Of a stretch of DNA of 64,000 bases, positions 32,990-46,600 are shown one piece after another. A program made the position numbers and the translations under genes. Within the stretch, counting starts at the first letter, position 1, and each line of letters starts with the position of its first letter. The DNA comes from Cryptomeria japonica (lineage: Eukaryota; Streptophyta; Pinopsida; Cupressales; Cupressaceae), in the NCBI RefSeq assembly GCF_030272615.1, contig NC_081409.1, positions 529,350,291 to 529,414,290 on the forward strand, in the 5' to 3' direction. Below the pieces are notes generated by a model that saw nothing but the letters and a program-made list of their open reading frames with translations, ran no database searches and was not told where the DNA came from.

Positions 32990-34017
32990 ACTTTTAGCAA
33001 GAGCTACAACTCTGAAAGTTCTGAAAGGAGGATATTATTGGCCTAATTTGTTCATAGATGCACATTCCTGGGTTAGAAAATGTAAAGAATGTGCTATGTT
33101 TGTAGGAAAAGAGAAGTTAGCAGCACTTCCATTGCAACCTATTCAAGCTGAACAACCCTTCTTGAAGTGGAGTTTAGACTTTATTGGAGTCATAAATCCA
33201 CCTTCAAGTGCTGGCCATAAGTGGGTGCTCACAACCACTTATTATTTTACTAAGTGGACTGAGGTTGTGGCACTAAAGGAAGCAAATGAGACAGTTGTTT
33301 TGAACTTTTATGATGAGCTGATAACCAGATTTGGTGTTCTTGAATCTATAGTTTCAGATAATGCTCTTTCTTTTGTAGGAAGCAGAATATCTGATTGGGC
33401 AGTAGAGAATGGTGTTTATCTCAACACCTCATCTAACTATTACCCTTAGGGTAATGGACAAGTTGATTCCACAAATAAGAATCTACTTAGAATCATTAAG
33501 AGGACCATGGAAGGAAATCAGAGAGCTTGGCATACCAAGCTTAAATCAGCCTTATGGGGTGATAGGATTGCACCAAAAAGGTCCACTAGAATGTCACCAT
33601 ACATGCTTGTGTATGGGAGAGAAGCAAGGTTACCTATTTCACTTGAGTTTCCAGCCCTTGATCTAGCTAACCATCTCGATGTGATTGAGGAACAACCTAT
33701 GACAACAAGATTGGCTCAGCTGGTTAAGTTGGAAGAAGTCAGAAATGAGGCAATGAGGCAAATTGAGCATCACCAAGCTCAAATTAAAAGATCTTTTGAT
33801 AAGAGGGATTCTCCTAGAGTGTTCAAGGAAGGTGATATGGTCCTAAAATGGGATGAATTCAAGAGCAGGCCAGACAAGCATACAAAGTTTGATGCTTTTT
33901 GAAGTGGACCTTATATGATTTCTAAGTGCAAGCAACACAATGCCTTCTAGCTGTCTAAGATTGATGGTGAAGTTGTACCAATTCCAGTTAATGGGATTCA
34001 CCTCAAGCATTTCTTTT
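32990..34017 (+). pseudogene. Integrase of element A
   Basis: The zinc domain end is at 33030-33100 (YYWPNLFIDAHSWVRKCKEC). The catalytic core follows with D in WSLDFIGVINPP and D in IVSDNALSFVG. At the third position the text is PQGNGQVDSTNKN (33440-33480), where the family has glutamate: here it is aspartate. Next come NLLRIIKRTMEGNQRAWHTK, SPYMLVYGREARLPISLEFP, and the C-terminal end GDMVLKWDEF ... SGPYMISKC ... PVNGIHLKHFF, ending at TGA 34015-34017. Stops at 33448-33450 and 33900-33902. It is inactive. Confidence 0.85.
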
Positions 34018-37000
34018 GAGGTGTGCCTAAAATCTGTACATATTTCAGTTTTTCTAGTTGTTAATAGGTGTTATTGCATAGTAGGTCAGTTTACAGTTTT
34101 GTTTTCCCTAAGTGCCTAGTGCATAGTTCTGAAGGAGTAATAAGAGTCATACTACTGCAATCCATCGAAGCTATAGAAGAAAGGTGTCCATTATATGAAA
34201 CAAGGAATATGCTTATCCCCTATCACACACAAAAGGCATCTCCCTCATATAGCTGTAATAAATTGCTCCAACAATGTTCTTCTAGGTTGTTTTGTTGTTA
34301 CCTTGTCATAGTCCATTTATTGCAACCATATCATTCCTGATAGCAAGTTGTTTCAGCTTACTGTCACAAAGCACATACTTGTAATCAATTGATTAGGATA
34401 GGTTTTGAGGAGTTTTCAAAGTTCTTGCTATGTTAGAAGTTGTGTTTTCAATTTCTAAATTTTTAGTGACTCTGTTCCCAATGGAAAGCATAAGGCAACT
34501 GGTCAAATGTTTATCAGGAAAACATATAGCAGATGTCGCAAAAAATGTTACCTATTTTTTCTAACAAGCTCAATCAGGTAGAGCTTTAAAGTTTGATATT
34601 TACAAAAGGTACATTCTTATTTTGCTGTGTTGCATTCATGTGTATAAAAGAAACAATGAACAAAAGATTAATTTTCAATGCTTCTAGTATAAGAGAAAAA
34701 GTTTTTCTAAAAAAGTATTTTTATTGATATGAAATACATGTTCACACAAGCCCTGAGATTGGCCTTTACTTTTTTGAAACAAAAGAAGAGAAATGAATAC
34801 ATGAATAAGCAAATAAAAGGCAAAATTCATGTGGAAGAGTAACCAGTCATTACCTGTATGACTGGTTAAGTGTCTTGTTTCCTTTATGAATTGGTTGTCC
34901 TTGTGTGTTCAGAGTCCTCCCGAATGTCCAAGTTCCAACATTGGTCATATAAATGATATTAGATCCTGAAAGATCTAAGCAATGACTATTCATGCACTCT
35001 ACCCAATTATGTGCTTATGCATATATTAGTGGATCCCAATGTGCATCAAAAAAGGAAAAAACCTAATCATAAACCATCAAATGCATGTTTTGTCTAACTT
35101 GTTTGCTTCATGTGCAGGTATTAAAAAATGTGTGTTGATTACAGATTTTATGTATGAGTGGGAGTAAATGAGGCTCCCACAAGGGTTGAGCCCAACTCAT
35201 AAATTGTGTCCCTATAATTGCCCTTTGGTCATCAAGACAATGGTATAAGTACCATCATATGTATATTCTCCTCACAAAATATCTTATTTTTTATTATCAA
35301 TGGTTAAGAGAAGGATATGCATTTGGTGGTGCCTACATAATCTCCTGGTAAACAAAAGACAATAAAAAATCAGGAGGGAAAAAATCATTTCATTATCATT
35401 GCATAAAATAAAGAATCCAATCAGATTAGGTATTGTTGAGAATCAAGCATAATGGAACATTAAATGGATATGTATACCTCTCATAAAATCTTTTGTTTCA
35501 ATCAAATTAGCAATTGTAAATGAATCATTGTATGTTTTTGTCATACTGGGTTATGTAGCAATCTTAAGAAAGTTCAGTAAACTCATAACAGAAGGTTTTG
35601 TGAACTTTCCTAAGATTACTATATAAAACCACTTATGAGAGACCCCAAGTTGCATCTCATATTTTGAGCAGCCAAGTGATGGGACCAAGATTGTAGTCAG
35701 TACAATCACCAGTGAGTTGCGATCATGGAGACTTTTAGCAGAACAAGAGATAGTCATGAATGCATTAGCAAGGTTATAATAGTAACTGCAGGTTCACAGT
35801 GTTATAAACCATAGAAGAAGTCATTCACTGTTAAAATGGTAGTATTATTCAAAATAAGCGCAAGTCACTCTATATCTTACATAAGCACTATCAAGATAAG
35901 GCCATACTCAAAGAGAAAAATGACAGTGGAAAATATCCTAGCAAGTGATAGCAGCCAATGAAGTCTCTCAGGGATGTAAAGGACCACACTTGCAAAGATA
36001 CAATGACAATGTAGAGTCCTCTCAAAGATATTCATTAATGTGCAGCCTTTTTGCTGATCAAAATACAGATATATAAGACAAAGAAGTTATTATCAAAGTC
36101 TAAAGCAATCAAATGAGCAAATCAGCATCAATTACATTGTCAGGTAGATGGGCATCTTCAAAACAATAGTGAATAAGTAGATACATGAGAAGAAAATAGT
36201 CACTCGAAAAAGAAAATGAGTATGTCATGGGCCTAAATACCAATGAGATGCTACAGTCAAGCATTCACAGTCATTCCATCATCCAAAGATAGGCATAAGA
36301 AAAGTATAGGTTGTCAAGCAGTTTCACAAGCCTATAACTTTTGCTTATCAAAACCATCACATGTTGTTAGAAGATAATATTCAAGTTATAACAGTAAGGA
36401 TAGTCTTTTAGTTGCAATAATAAATGACAATCAGAGGGAAAAGATAATTGTAATTCATGAGAAGAATAGTGATAATCATGTAAAGAACAAATATATTCTT
36501 GTTTATGAAGTAGTTTTGGTAGCTAAAGCACAACAAATTATGAACAATGGAAGATACATTTTTGACAGTTTAGAAAGCAGCCATTAGTGTCTTAGAAGAG
36601 CCAACAATGGAAAGAGAGACAATGACAAGCTTACAATGAATGAAAGGATTAAAGAGTAGTCATAGGAAGCTAGAACAACAAATAAGAGGTAGTGAAGAGA
36701 TGCAGGGATACAATCAAGCACACACTGTGCACATAAGTCACGAGAATTAACTTAGAGGTCATAAGCATTCTAATGGACAAAGATTCATAGGAAGATCAAC
36801 TTCTTGAATAAAAGTATATCCAAAGATAGTGCACATAGTCACATAGAAATATGGAGAGTAACCCTCAAAGCAGTGAGCAAATCGTCAGAATAGTAAATGA
36901 AGATAAGATAGTCATATAGTATCATAAGCTGTATTTCTCTTATGAATCACCAAATGGAGTCCACATTGTTGAAGGATTGCATATTATAATGCTCAAGTTG

Positions 37001-38700
37001 TAGATTCAATACCATGGGGTATATCAAAATAAATAATAGCAAAGAAAGTCAAAACAATAAAAGAGACTAATATCATTGACAGAGATGCAACTACAACAAG
37101 TAACATTGAATATAAACAATGAAAGATTCAATATGTAAAGAGAAGTCCCAGCCCTGCAAGCACAACATGAGATTTCAAATAGAGTACTTGACAATGAGTG
37201 AAAAAATAAGTAACAAAGTCAATACTTAGATTTTTGAAGGATGTATTTACTATCAAAACATGGTATTTCAGGTAGGGACCATGTTATAGTGCTAAGAGGG
37301 ATATTAGACATTTGTAAGAATATTACAATACAAATCATTGTCGTAGAGACCAACATCAAAGATTTGTCACTTTCTATAATTGTCTCAAGTTTTTAAAAGT
37401 CTTCAATGATTACCATGAAGTGTGTCAGGCCTAATAGAGAAGAGACAAGGGTAAATCACAAGCTACAAGAAAAAAAACTCATGGACTGAAAGGTGTCAAA
37501 GGAAGGATTTACAAGTTGGAGCCATGGTTATATGAATAAACCCTCATCATAAGGACTCTGATAGATCAAAAGGGAAAAATGCATAAAGAAGAGCCAACAA
37601 GCAAGACCAATGGCCATGTATGAGCAGCATCTTTAAATAATCTTTGAAAGACCCATTTTATTAAGGTTTCATGAAGAAAATACAAAGAGTCTTAATGCAT
37701 ATAACAACCATCATTATGGTCACAACCTGAACAGAGCATATGCAGTCCCGACTATTAAAGAATGATGACCACTTACAACAGAGCTTTTGTAGTTAATATG
37801 ATGATTCATCAGAACATTAATACTCTTATTCAATAACAAAGGTTTCAAAGGGAGACATCATGTTCATATGCAACAAATGTGTAGTGGCAACACATTCTAA
37901 AGCAATGTATAAATCTTAGATTAGAGAGAGGTCACTTCTAGAACTAAGAGCATTTTATAGAGCATAAGGGTATCCGTGTATATCATTGACTCATCATTCA
38001 CAGTTATCAACAAGATTTCATTGAATTAAAGACTTCAAGGAGCAGTAAATCACCAGTTATAGGTTCAAGCCAAAAGTGAGAAGGATATCATGTTATAATA
38101 TTTCTATGGTCAAAGCATCAATTGCAATCATGACAAGGATAGAGAAATTGCATATCAAAGAAATCGACCTTAAAAGAGGAAAAAAATACAATGAGAATGT
38201 TAGTCAAATAGATGAATTACAGGAACAGTGAAAGAATAGAGGTTGAGTAGTCGGTTACAATGTACAAGAAGCATAGACTATCTATGGTCATTTCATCGAT
38301 AGGACAAAGTGGCTACAACAATAATCATAATGAATGAAAAGTCCATATGACAGAGAAAGATCTTCAACAATAGTCAGTAAGATAGACTTAGCTACGACAC
38401 TCTCCAGATCTGATGCCAAAGCAATCTACAACTCGTAAGGGCATCCATACCACAGATAAGAGCAAAGCACAATGAGCTTATATGATAAAGAATATGAGTT
38501 CAAATTCCTTCAATAATATTGGTATTGCAATCCAAATAGAGACTTGACTATGAACATAGAGATTAAAGTTTCCATAGAAAACTTACTAGCTATTTTTCCT
38601 TGTCAAAATCCTTTAACAAATTGACAGTAACAACAACAAATGGAAGGTTTCCAAACCAGCTGAAACCCTCAGTTCCCATAGTGGCCGCCTTCAGGAATAA
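34018..38700 (+). other. Non-coding region after element A pol; A-rich plus strand
   Basis: No gene recognised over 4.7 kb. From about 35700 to 38650 the plus strand is clearly richer in A (and G) than T (and C). The minus strand is T-rich, and there are almost no ORFs. It is probably the 3' spacer of element A, which is often long in plant gypsy elements, but I found no PPT or LTR edge to prove it. Confidence 0.45.
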
Positions 38701-40179
38701 AGATGCAAAAGAGAAATAAGGATTAGATCTTTTTCATCTTTTTACCCTTTTGTTTTAGGGTTTCTCAACCTAAATGAGACCTGATAGGAGAAGAGCTCTT
38801 TCCTCATTTTTGCAAAGAAATCATTTTTCTAACATATAAGGAGAGACCTTTTCTTTTATATTTTCCAAGTGTTTGTTAAACACTTAGGCATGGCATGAGT
38901 TTGAGGTTACCTAAGTCTTGTAGGCTATGTACTTATCTTTTCCTTTGCATATTTATTAACTTGTAAATCTTTTTCTAAAGTGATATTTATAAATTACTTT
39001 AGATATAAGACACTCTTAAATGCAAAATGGAATATGAAATAATCATGAATAAGTAAAATAAAAGAGGAGACTTGGTCTTTTTTGAGTTTATTGGCCTTCA
39101 TCATGGAGTTGATTAGAAGTTGTGTCAACACATGAGAGAAATTAGGGGTTTGGTCACCTAAATTGTAGGTTTCACTTCATTTAGAGAGTCCTCATGGATT
39201 GAGTTTGGATCAAATATGTTTGTCAAGCTCTTAACTCATTGTTTCACTCAGTTGCATCCCTAATTTTGAGGGATTTTCAATTGCCTTCGCCCAAAGAGTC
39301 TTTTTCCAAATTGACAACTCTTGGATCATTTTGGAAGAGTTTTCCTCTCAATTAGGTCCTAATTTTGAGGAGAGGCTTAGAGTTTTGACAACACCTCTTT
39401 CTTGGAGCCAAAAATTCATAATTTGAATTTTGGCAAGCTTTTGTATAAGTGACTATTTGTCACTCTTCTTTATCCAATTCGGGAGTTTGTGCCTATTCAG
39501 CAACAAAGATCTTTTCTCTTGTAACTCATTACTTATGAGTATTTTCAGATTTTCATGAGGATCATTCAGATTTTGTGATGAGAAATACTCCTTGTTTTCA
39601 AAAAATAACTGGTTCCTTCTCTTATTTTTCTATGTTCTAAATATTGTTGTGAATGTTTTTGGATGAATTAGCTGTGATTATTACCAAATAATCCTTTATT
39701 TTTACCTCTTTTCCTTCAATGTTTAATTCATGGTTAAGAATGTTATAGTGTAGATCAGTGATTGAGTTATATTATCTGGTAAATGGAGTTGTGAAAACTA
39801 TCTTTGTTTTCTTTCATAAAATTATCATAAATTTTGAACCTTTCACATGAGGTGTTTATGCAAAGTATGCAATCTTGAGTTGTGAGCATTTTAGTTTCAT
39901 TATTGGATGCTTGTGAGTTCCTTGTCATAGCAAAGTCATTTTTAGTCATTGGTCGATCACCTTAGTAGTTAATTTTCAGTTTGCATATCCTTCTTCCCTT
40001 TTTCTTGGAAATTTCTTTATGTTTTAGGTGATCAAATAGGAATCCAACCTATAATCCAAAGGTCTACTCTCATAATAGGATACACACAACCTGAGAGCAA
40101 TCCAATGTGTCATGGGATTGTGAGAAATTCAAGCTTGCATTGGGTACAAATCCACATGACAATAGTCCTCAGGGACATT

Positions 40180-40535
40180 AGTAATTCTTTTCCATGACAC
40201 TTGTAATTTCCATCCATGACAGTTGCCCTTCTCAAGGACAAGTGTCTTATTTAGTCAAACTTATCCTCTTTCCCTCACCATATGTGTGCACATTCCAAAA
40301 TATCTTGAATTTCCTAATATTTGGGGATATTTCTAAAAATTTGGGGAAATATCCTCATTATCTTGATATTTGGAAATAATTTCATATTTGGAATGGTAAC
40401 TTCTTATTTCTCCCAAATAGATATGTGTCATCAAGGACACTTGTCATTATTTTCCATAAAACTTTCCCTTCTCAAGGACACTTGTCATTTCCATCCATGA
40501 CACTTGCCATTCTAAAGGACAAGTCTCTCATTTTC
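40180..40535 (+). repeat. Imperfect direct repeats, GACACTTGTCATT/CTCAAGGACA family
   Basis: At least four diverged copies of a unit of about 45-60 bases combining CCATCCATGACACTTG with TTCTCAAGGACAAGTGTC. They lie at about 40186-40250 and, in tandem, at 40430-40535. Similar text (CCATGACACTTGTCATTC) occurs once in the LTR-like region at 57206-57223. Confidence 0.6.
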
Positions 40536-42040
40536 ATGCCTCTTCTTCTCCCACCTTGGCCTATTTAATCCCCTCATTTTCATTCACAATCCATCCACTT
40601 TCATTTTCATACCATTATAATGCCAATTTAATTACTCACATCCATACACTTTTCATCTCATTTTAGCTTAATCTATCTTGTATACTCATCATGATGAAGC
40701 ACATCTAGCACCCTTAGAAGCATGAAATTGAACACACATCAAATCATAGGATAATCAAACCAAAGAAACAAAATGGAGTTTGCATTTCTATTTTCTTTTG
40801 TCAATTATGTTTTGTTTATTCCTTTTTAGCATCCTAAGCTTGAGTGTTTGAATAATTTGTGTGTGTTAGGTTGTTATCTTTGTTGTTTCAATCATTTTTA
40901 TTTCGCACTCACATTTTTACTCTTACATTTCTAGCATGCCCTATGGGACTCACTTCACAGGTCCATCTCATGTTTTTGGTTGTTTTAGTGTGTTATATTG
41001 CATATTTTTGACACTTGCAGGCAACAACATGAGAATACAGGTGGATTTCCACCTTCGACGGAAGTCTTTATCATCCCAATTTCAATTTCTAAAAGTAGTG
41101 GGATTACTCTATGAAGTGGTGAGAATGCTCCATGTTTCTATTTTCTATCACTTTCTCAAATTTAAGTTTTCTTAGCTTGTTGCTAACTCGCTAATGCTTG
41201 TTGTTTGATTGGGTTTTGGTAACATTTGTGTAGCTGCATCACTTGTAAAAGACCTCAAAGCTCAAAACTTTAACTCATTTGTTGCAGGACTGCCAAAGAG
41301 AGGTGCATTTGCAAATAATTTTAAATTACAATGAATCATGTGTCTTTTGTTGGTTAGAAAACATTTCAATTTCATAAGTGAATGAACCTTTGTATTCTAT
41401 GTTTGGCATATTTGTGCATGTGAGTGTACCTACAACTAACACACACTATCCTCTCCCCTGGCTTTCCTAGTCCTAGGTGCAAGATAAAAAGTGTTAGCGA
41501 CACTTTATTTACTTCTTTTAGGTAGAAGGGCCCACCTCCCGAGTAGCCAATAAGCTCAGGTGTGAAGGAACGATAGAAGTGGTACTCTTTCGGTCCACTA
41601 TATAAATATTAATGATTTTGGCAAAATCCATAATCAACTGGTGTTGTGTTATATCGATGGTTTCCCTCAATATCTACATGCAAATACCTTCGTCGTCTTG
41701 ATGAAAGTCAAAAATCCTCTGGTGCCTCTGTTGTCTTGGTTCCCAAACCAATAGTCTCTAAGTTTTGGAGGAATTGCCACTAACTCATCGACAAACTTAG
41801 AGAAGGATTTGACCAACTGAACAAGATTCAGCCACAAGACTAAGATCTCCTACTCTTTTGGCTCTGCGAGACCAAGGCGAGTGAACCTATGCAATGTCAA
41901 AGAAACTAATAGCTTCAAAATACTTTGGACAATACATTTACAGTAGATCATCCCAATGAAAAGGTACAAAGGAATATGGGTGAACTCTTGGTTTTGGCTT
42001 TAACCTTAGTTTTTAAGCATCTATGCACATCATTGAGGTG

Positions 42041-42045
42041 GGTTT
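42041..42045 (+). repeat. Target-site duplication GGTTT, left copy (element E)
   Basis: GGTTT before TGTTAGACAG. The same five bases follow the right LTR at 49105-49109. Confidence 0.92.
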
Positions 42046-43254
42046 TGTTAGACAGTTCAGATAATCGGAAGATAGCTGAGAGGGGGGGTGAATTAGTTGT
42101 CTCAGATTATAGGAATATTCAGCAATTAAAACTTTAACATCGAAACCCAAAACAATAATATCAGAATTAATTAAGCATAAACAATAATCATAGAATAAAA
42201 TCCATCCACATAACACCAAGAATTGTATGTGGAAAACCCGGTAAAGGGGAAAACCATGGCGGGAAGCCTACCCACAGTCATATAATACTTCTACAGTAAG
42301 TATGTGAATTACAATAAAGGGGCCTGCACTTGTAGGAAGGCCAATAGCCTAGAGCGCACTTCTCATCATAAAAGGAGCCCCACTGACTACATATAAATCC
42401 AGACTACAATCCGAAGAAGTGTTGAACTGCAAAAGATAGCATCTCCTATGCCTGAGTATAGTTCCAGTTAAGCTCAATACCAGAGGACTAAATCCTCTTA
42501 CATAAACCCAATTCGATCTCCAATGATCGACCAACTCCTCTGCCTAAATGATATTACATTATTCGCACATTACATTCCTTGACCATGACCTCTTACATTT
42601 TCCATAATGATCTATAATGAGATATTACATCTATATATGCAAACCCTCGACCATAAACAATCAGGTCAACCACCAGATAATAAACCGATTACTACATAAA
42701 TACAAAACATGTTGGCCTTGGACCAAACAAGTAATATCAACACATAAGACATCTCAAAAATACATCAATAGGTCCTATCCATACATTACATTAAAGTCGG
42801 TCCATAACCTAGATCAACCGGGACCAAGTATGGGTCCACACACTTCAGCAATGATCTCCATCCACCAAGTATTAAACATGATCACCAACAGTATCCTGAA
42901 ACTCCGTTAGAAGCTGCACCAACACCACTTATGCAATTCATCAAATATCTCCATCAAAAGCTCTGTCGATGAGACCCTCGTCGAAACCAGAAACCAATAT
43001 ATTAAGCAAGCATGATAGCATCCAATCACCAAACTAAAACCAACTGACCAAATATGAGTATAAGTATCATGAACAAGCCAATTCCATCACCAAACTATAT
43101 CGGAGCCTGTCGGATCATACCAGATCCAATTTAACCAGAAACACTTAACCTAGTGGGACCAGAAGGGTGCCGAAAAAGCATCCAAACAACTATTGTTGAC
43201 ATCAATGACAAAACATCAATGTAACACATAATCAATTCCACCAAATGGCCAACA
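42046..43254 (-). repeat. 3' LTR of element E (left in window)
   Basis: This 1209-bp LTR begins, on the minus strand, TGTTGGCCATTTGGTGGAAT (from 43254) and ends ...CTGAACTGTCTAACA (at 42046). The C-rich TTCACCCCCCCTCTCAG motif is near its end (plus strand 42078-42096). Confidence 0.93.
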
Positions 43255-43266
43255 ATCTCCCCCTTT
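43255..43266 (-). other. Polypurine tract of element E
   Basis: On the minus strand AAAGGGGGAGAT abuts the LTR. It is identical to the PPT of element C (25850-25861). Upstream, 43267-43609 is the 3' untranslated stretch with further purine blocks (minus strand) and no ORF of note. Confidence 0.93.
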
Positions 43267-43609
43267 GGCATTGATGGCAACACTAGATGTGAAAAACATC
43301 TAAGTACCAAGAAATGCCAAACAAGTCTCCCCCTGTGGAAGACAACCAACAAACTCTCGCATATAGCTCTGGATATCAACAAGAATATCACTCCCTTTCT
43401 TTTCTTTTTCACATTAATTTTATTTTTCACATCGTAATCACTCCCCCTTTGACATCAATGCCAAAAATCTGATAGAAATATTAAAGAAAAAACATAAGCC
43501 TCTGAATTCCAAAGCTGACTACTCCCCCTGAGCAGTAGCATCTCACATCAGTGCCAGAATGAATAGTATCTCTGATAGTGAATGTCGTATTGATGCCAAA
43601 CCACATCAA

Positions 43610-46600
43610 TCAAGTCTCTACCCGGGGGGTAGAAACTCCCAATCTATCTCTTAGGTACTTAAATGATTCCTTGGATAAAGGTTTAGTGAAAATATCTACA
43701 ATCTTCTCTTTAGTGTTCACATAAACCAGTCTAAGTTCATTTGCTTCCACCTTCTCCTTCAAAAAGTTATACTTGATAGATATGTGCTTTGTTTTAGAAT
43801 AAAATACCAGATTCTTTGATATATCAATAGTAGCAGAGTTATCACAGTGAATAACTACCAATGCATCACAATCCACCTTTATATCCTTCAACATTTGCTT
43901 CATCCATAAAACTTGTGTACAGTTAGTAGCAGCAGCAACATACTCAACTTTAGTAGTAGATAAAGAAGTACATGAATGTTTCTTGTTGATCCATGAAACC
44001 AACTTCTTTCCAAGAAAGAAAGCTCCACTGGAAGTGCTTTTCCGTTCATCGACATCTCCAGCCCAATCAGCATCTGTATATGCACATAAAGTAAAGTTAT
44101 CATCCTTAGGGTACCAGAAGCCATATTCTGATGTACCTCGCAAGTATCTAAAAATCCTTTTCACCGCCATCTCATGATTTTCTCTAGGATCACTCTAAAA
44201 TCTTGAAACAATACAAACAACATTCATAATGTTAGGCGTACTCTAAGTCAAATAAAGTAGACCTCCAATCATAGATTTGTATCTTGTAGGATTTACCGGT
44301 GCAGAAACATCTTTTCTTGTCAATTTCTCACTTGTAACCATAGGAGTACTTACCGGTTTAGAATCTACCATACCAAATTTCTTCAATAATTCCTTAGCAT
44401 ATTTAGTTTGATAGATGAAAATGCCTTTGTTAGTCGAAGTAATCTGCAAACCTAAGAAAAATTTCATCTCACCAATCATAGACATCTCAAATTATTTCTC
44501 CATATTCTTAGAAAATTCTATGTATAATTTATCTTCACCTCCAAAAATAATGTCATCAACAAATACTTCAACAATCAGTATTTCATCATCGGTGATTTTA
44601 TAGTATAAATTACTTTTAGCACTACCCTTAGTAAAATTAAGCTTCAAAAGATATTTATCCAACCTTGCATACCAAGCTCTAGGTGCTTGTTTCAATCCAT
44701 ATAAAACTTTCCTTAACTTGCAAACCATATATGTATCATCTGATAGTGAAAAACCATCAAGTTGCTCAATATAAACTTCCACATCAAGATCCCCATTAAA
44801 AAATGCACATTTAACATCCATTTGATAAACCTTGTAGTTTTTATAAGCAGCATAGGCAAGAGATAATCTCATAGCTTCAATCCTAGCTACAAGTGCAAAA
44901 GTCTCTCCATAATCAATTCCTTCCTTCTGAGAATATCCTTTGCAAACCAATCTAGCCTTATTCCTTATAACTTGACTATCATCATTCAATTTATTCCTAA
45001 AAACCCATTTAGTTCCAATAACATTTTTATTTTTAGGTCGGGGAACCAAAGTCCATGTGTTATTTTTCTCAATCTGATCTAATTATTATTCCATTAATTT
45101 TAACCAATGTTCATCTTTACATGCTTCAATTATTGATGCCAGTTCAACTTGTGAAATTAAACATACCTCATTAGTTTCCAATCTTCTTCTTGTCATCACT
45201 CCATTGCTCTTATCCCCAATGATTTGATCTTCAGAATGATTCAATCTCACATACCTAGGAGTCTTTTGACATTCTGTTCCTCTTCCCTGTTCTTTAGTTA
45301 CTGTAGAGTTCTCTGGTGTTGCTAGAGTAATTGGTTCAAATCTCTATTCTGGTAAAGGTGCTACCGGTTCAGATATAATAATTTCCACTACTGGTTCCTT
45401 CTCATAAACTCTGATTTGACTTTTGTTCAGCTTATCTACTTTGACATTAGCACTCTCCAAAATTCTTTGCAATCTCTTGTTATAACATCTATATGCTTTG
45501 ATTTCATTAGAATAACCGATAAATATGCCTTCATCACATCTAGGATCAAATTTCCCAATAATATCATCTCTCTTGATATAACATTTACTACCAAAAATTC
45601 TGAAATACTTAACTATAGGTGTATTGCCAAACCATAATTCATAAGGTGTCTTACCGATTTCCCCTTTGATATGTACTTTGTTGAATGTATAAAATGTTAT
45701 ACTCACTACTTCTCTCCAGTAGATGTGAGGTCGATTAGATTCCATCATCATTGTTCTAGCAGCATCTAAGACAGTTATGTTCTTCCTTTCCACAACTCCA
45801 TTCTGCTGAGGTGTCCGGGGAGCAAACAATTGTCTTCTTATACCATGCTTGTCACAAAAGTTATTAAACTCACCGGATGTGAATTCTCCACCATGATCTG
45901 ATCTCAAACATTTAATCTTCAATTCTGTCTTAGTTTCCACTTTAGCCTTAAAGATTTTAAACTTTTCAAATGCTTCAGATTTTTCTATCAAAAAAGTAAC
46001 CCACATTATTCTAGAATAATCATCAATGATTAGCATGAAATATTTATCACCATGAAAACTTTTAACTCTAGTAGGGCCACATAAATCAGTATGAATAAGA
46101 TCAAGAACATCATTTGACTTATCTTATATACTCCTAAAAGAGGTTCTAACCTGTTTACCCATTTGACATTCTTTACATACTAGATTATAGGGCTTAATAA
46201 TATTAGGTATATCCCTAACTGCCTTAGTTGAACTGATCTTCACAATGCAATCAAAATTCACATGACACGGCCTTTTATGCCATAGCCAACACTCATCAAT
46301 CTGTGTAATCAAACATGTCTTCTCACCAGAGTTCAAATGAAATATATTACCTTTTGTCTGTGTATCGGTTGCAATTTCCAAGCCAGATATGTTAATGATT
46401 TTGCATTTTCCATCCTTGAACTGTAATTGAAATCCCTTATCTACCAATTGTCCTACACTCAAAATATTATGGTTCAAACCTTTAACATAATAAACATTGT
46501 AAGTATTGTTCTTATCATCCAATGATATGGTTCCTTTTCCTTTGATCATGCATGCCTTGTCATCTCCAAATCTAACTAGTCCACCATGAAATTCTTGCAA

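Larger units (their letters stand above)
38701..42045 (+). other. Non-coding, T-rich then mixed; LTR-like part near 40130-40700
   Basis: No gene recognised. 38740-39960 is T-rich. 40130-40700 has LTR-like traits: imperfect direct repeats of a GACACTTGTCATT / CTCAAGGACA core (40180-40250, 40430-40535) and a CCTATTTAATCCCC box (40560-40574) that could be a weak TATA. A degraded RT-like phrase (GASVVLVPKP, about 41718-41747) lies in 41650-41900, too short to call. GGTTT at 42041-42045 is the left TSD of element E. Confidence 0.4.

Noticed and set aside
41650-41900. RT-like phrase GASVVLVPKP
   Set aside because: Only about ten residues match a gypsy RT and the flanks do not continue; too short to call.
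34018-42045. A cellular gene between elements A and E
   Set aside because: No exon-like conserved ORF, and no clear splice pattern with a recognisable protein.
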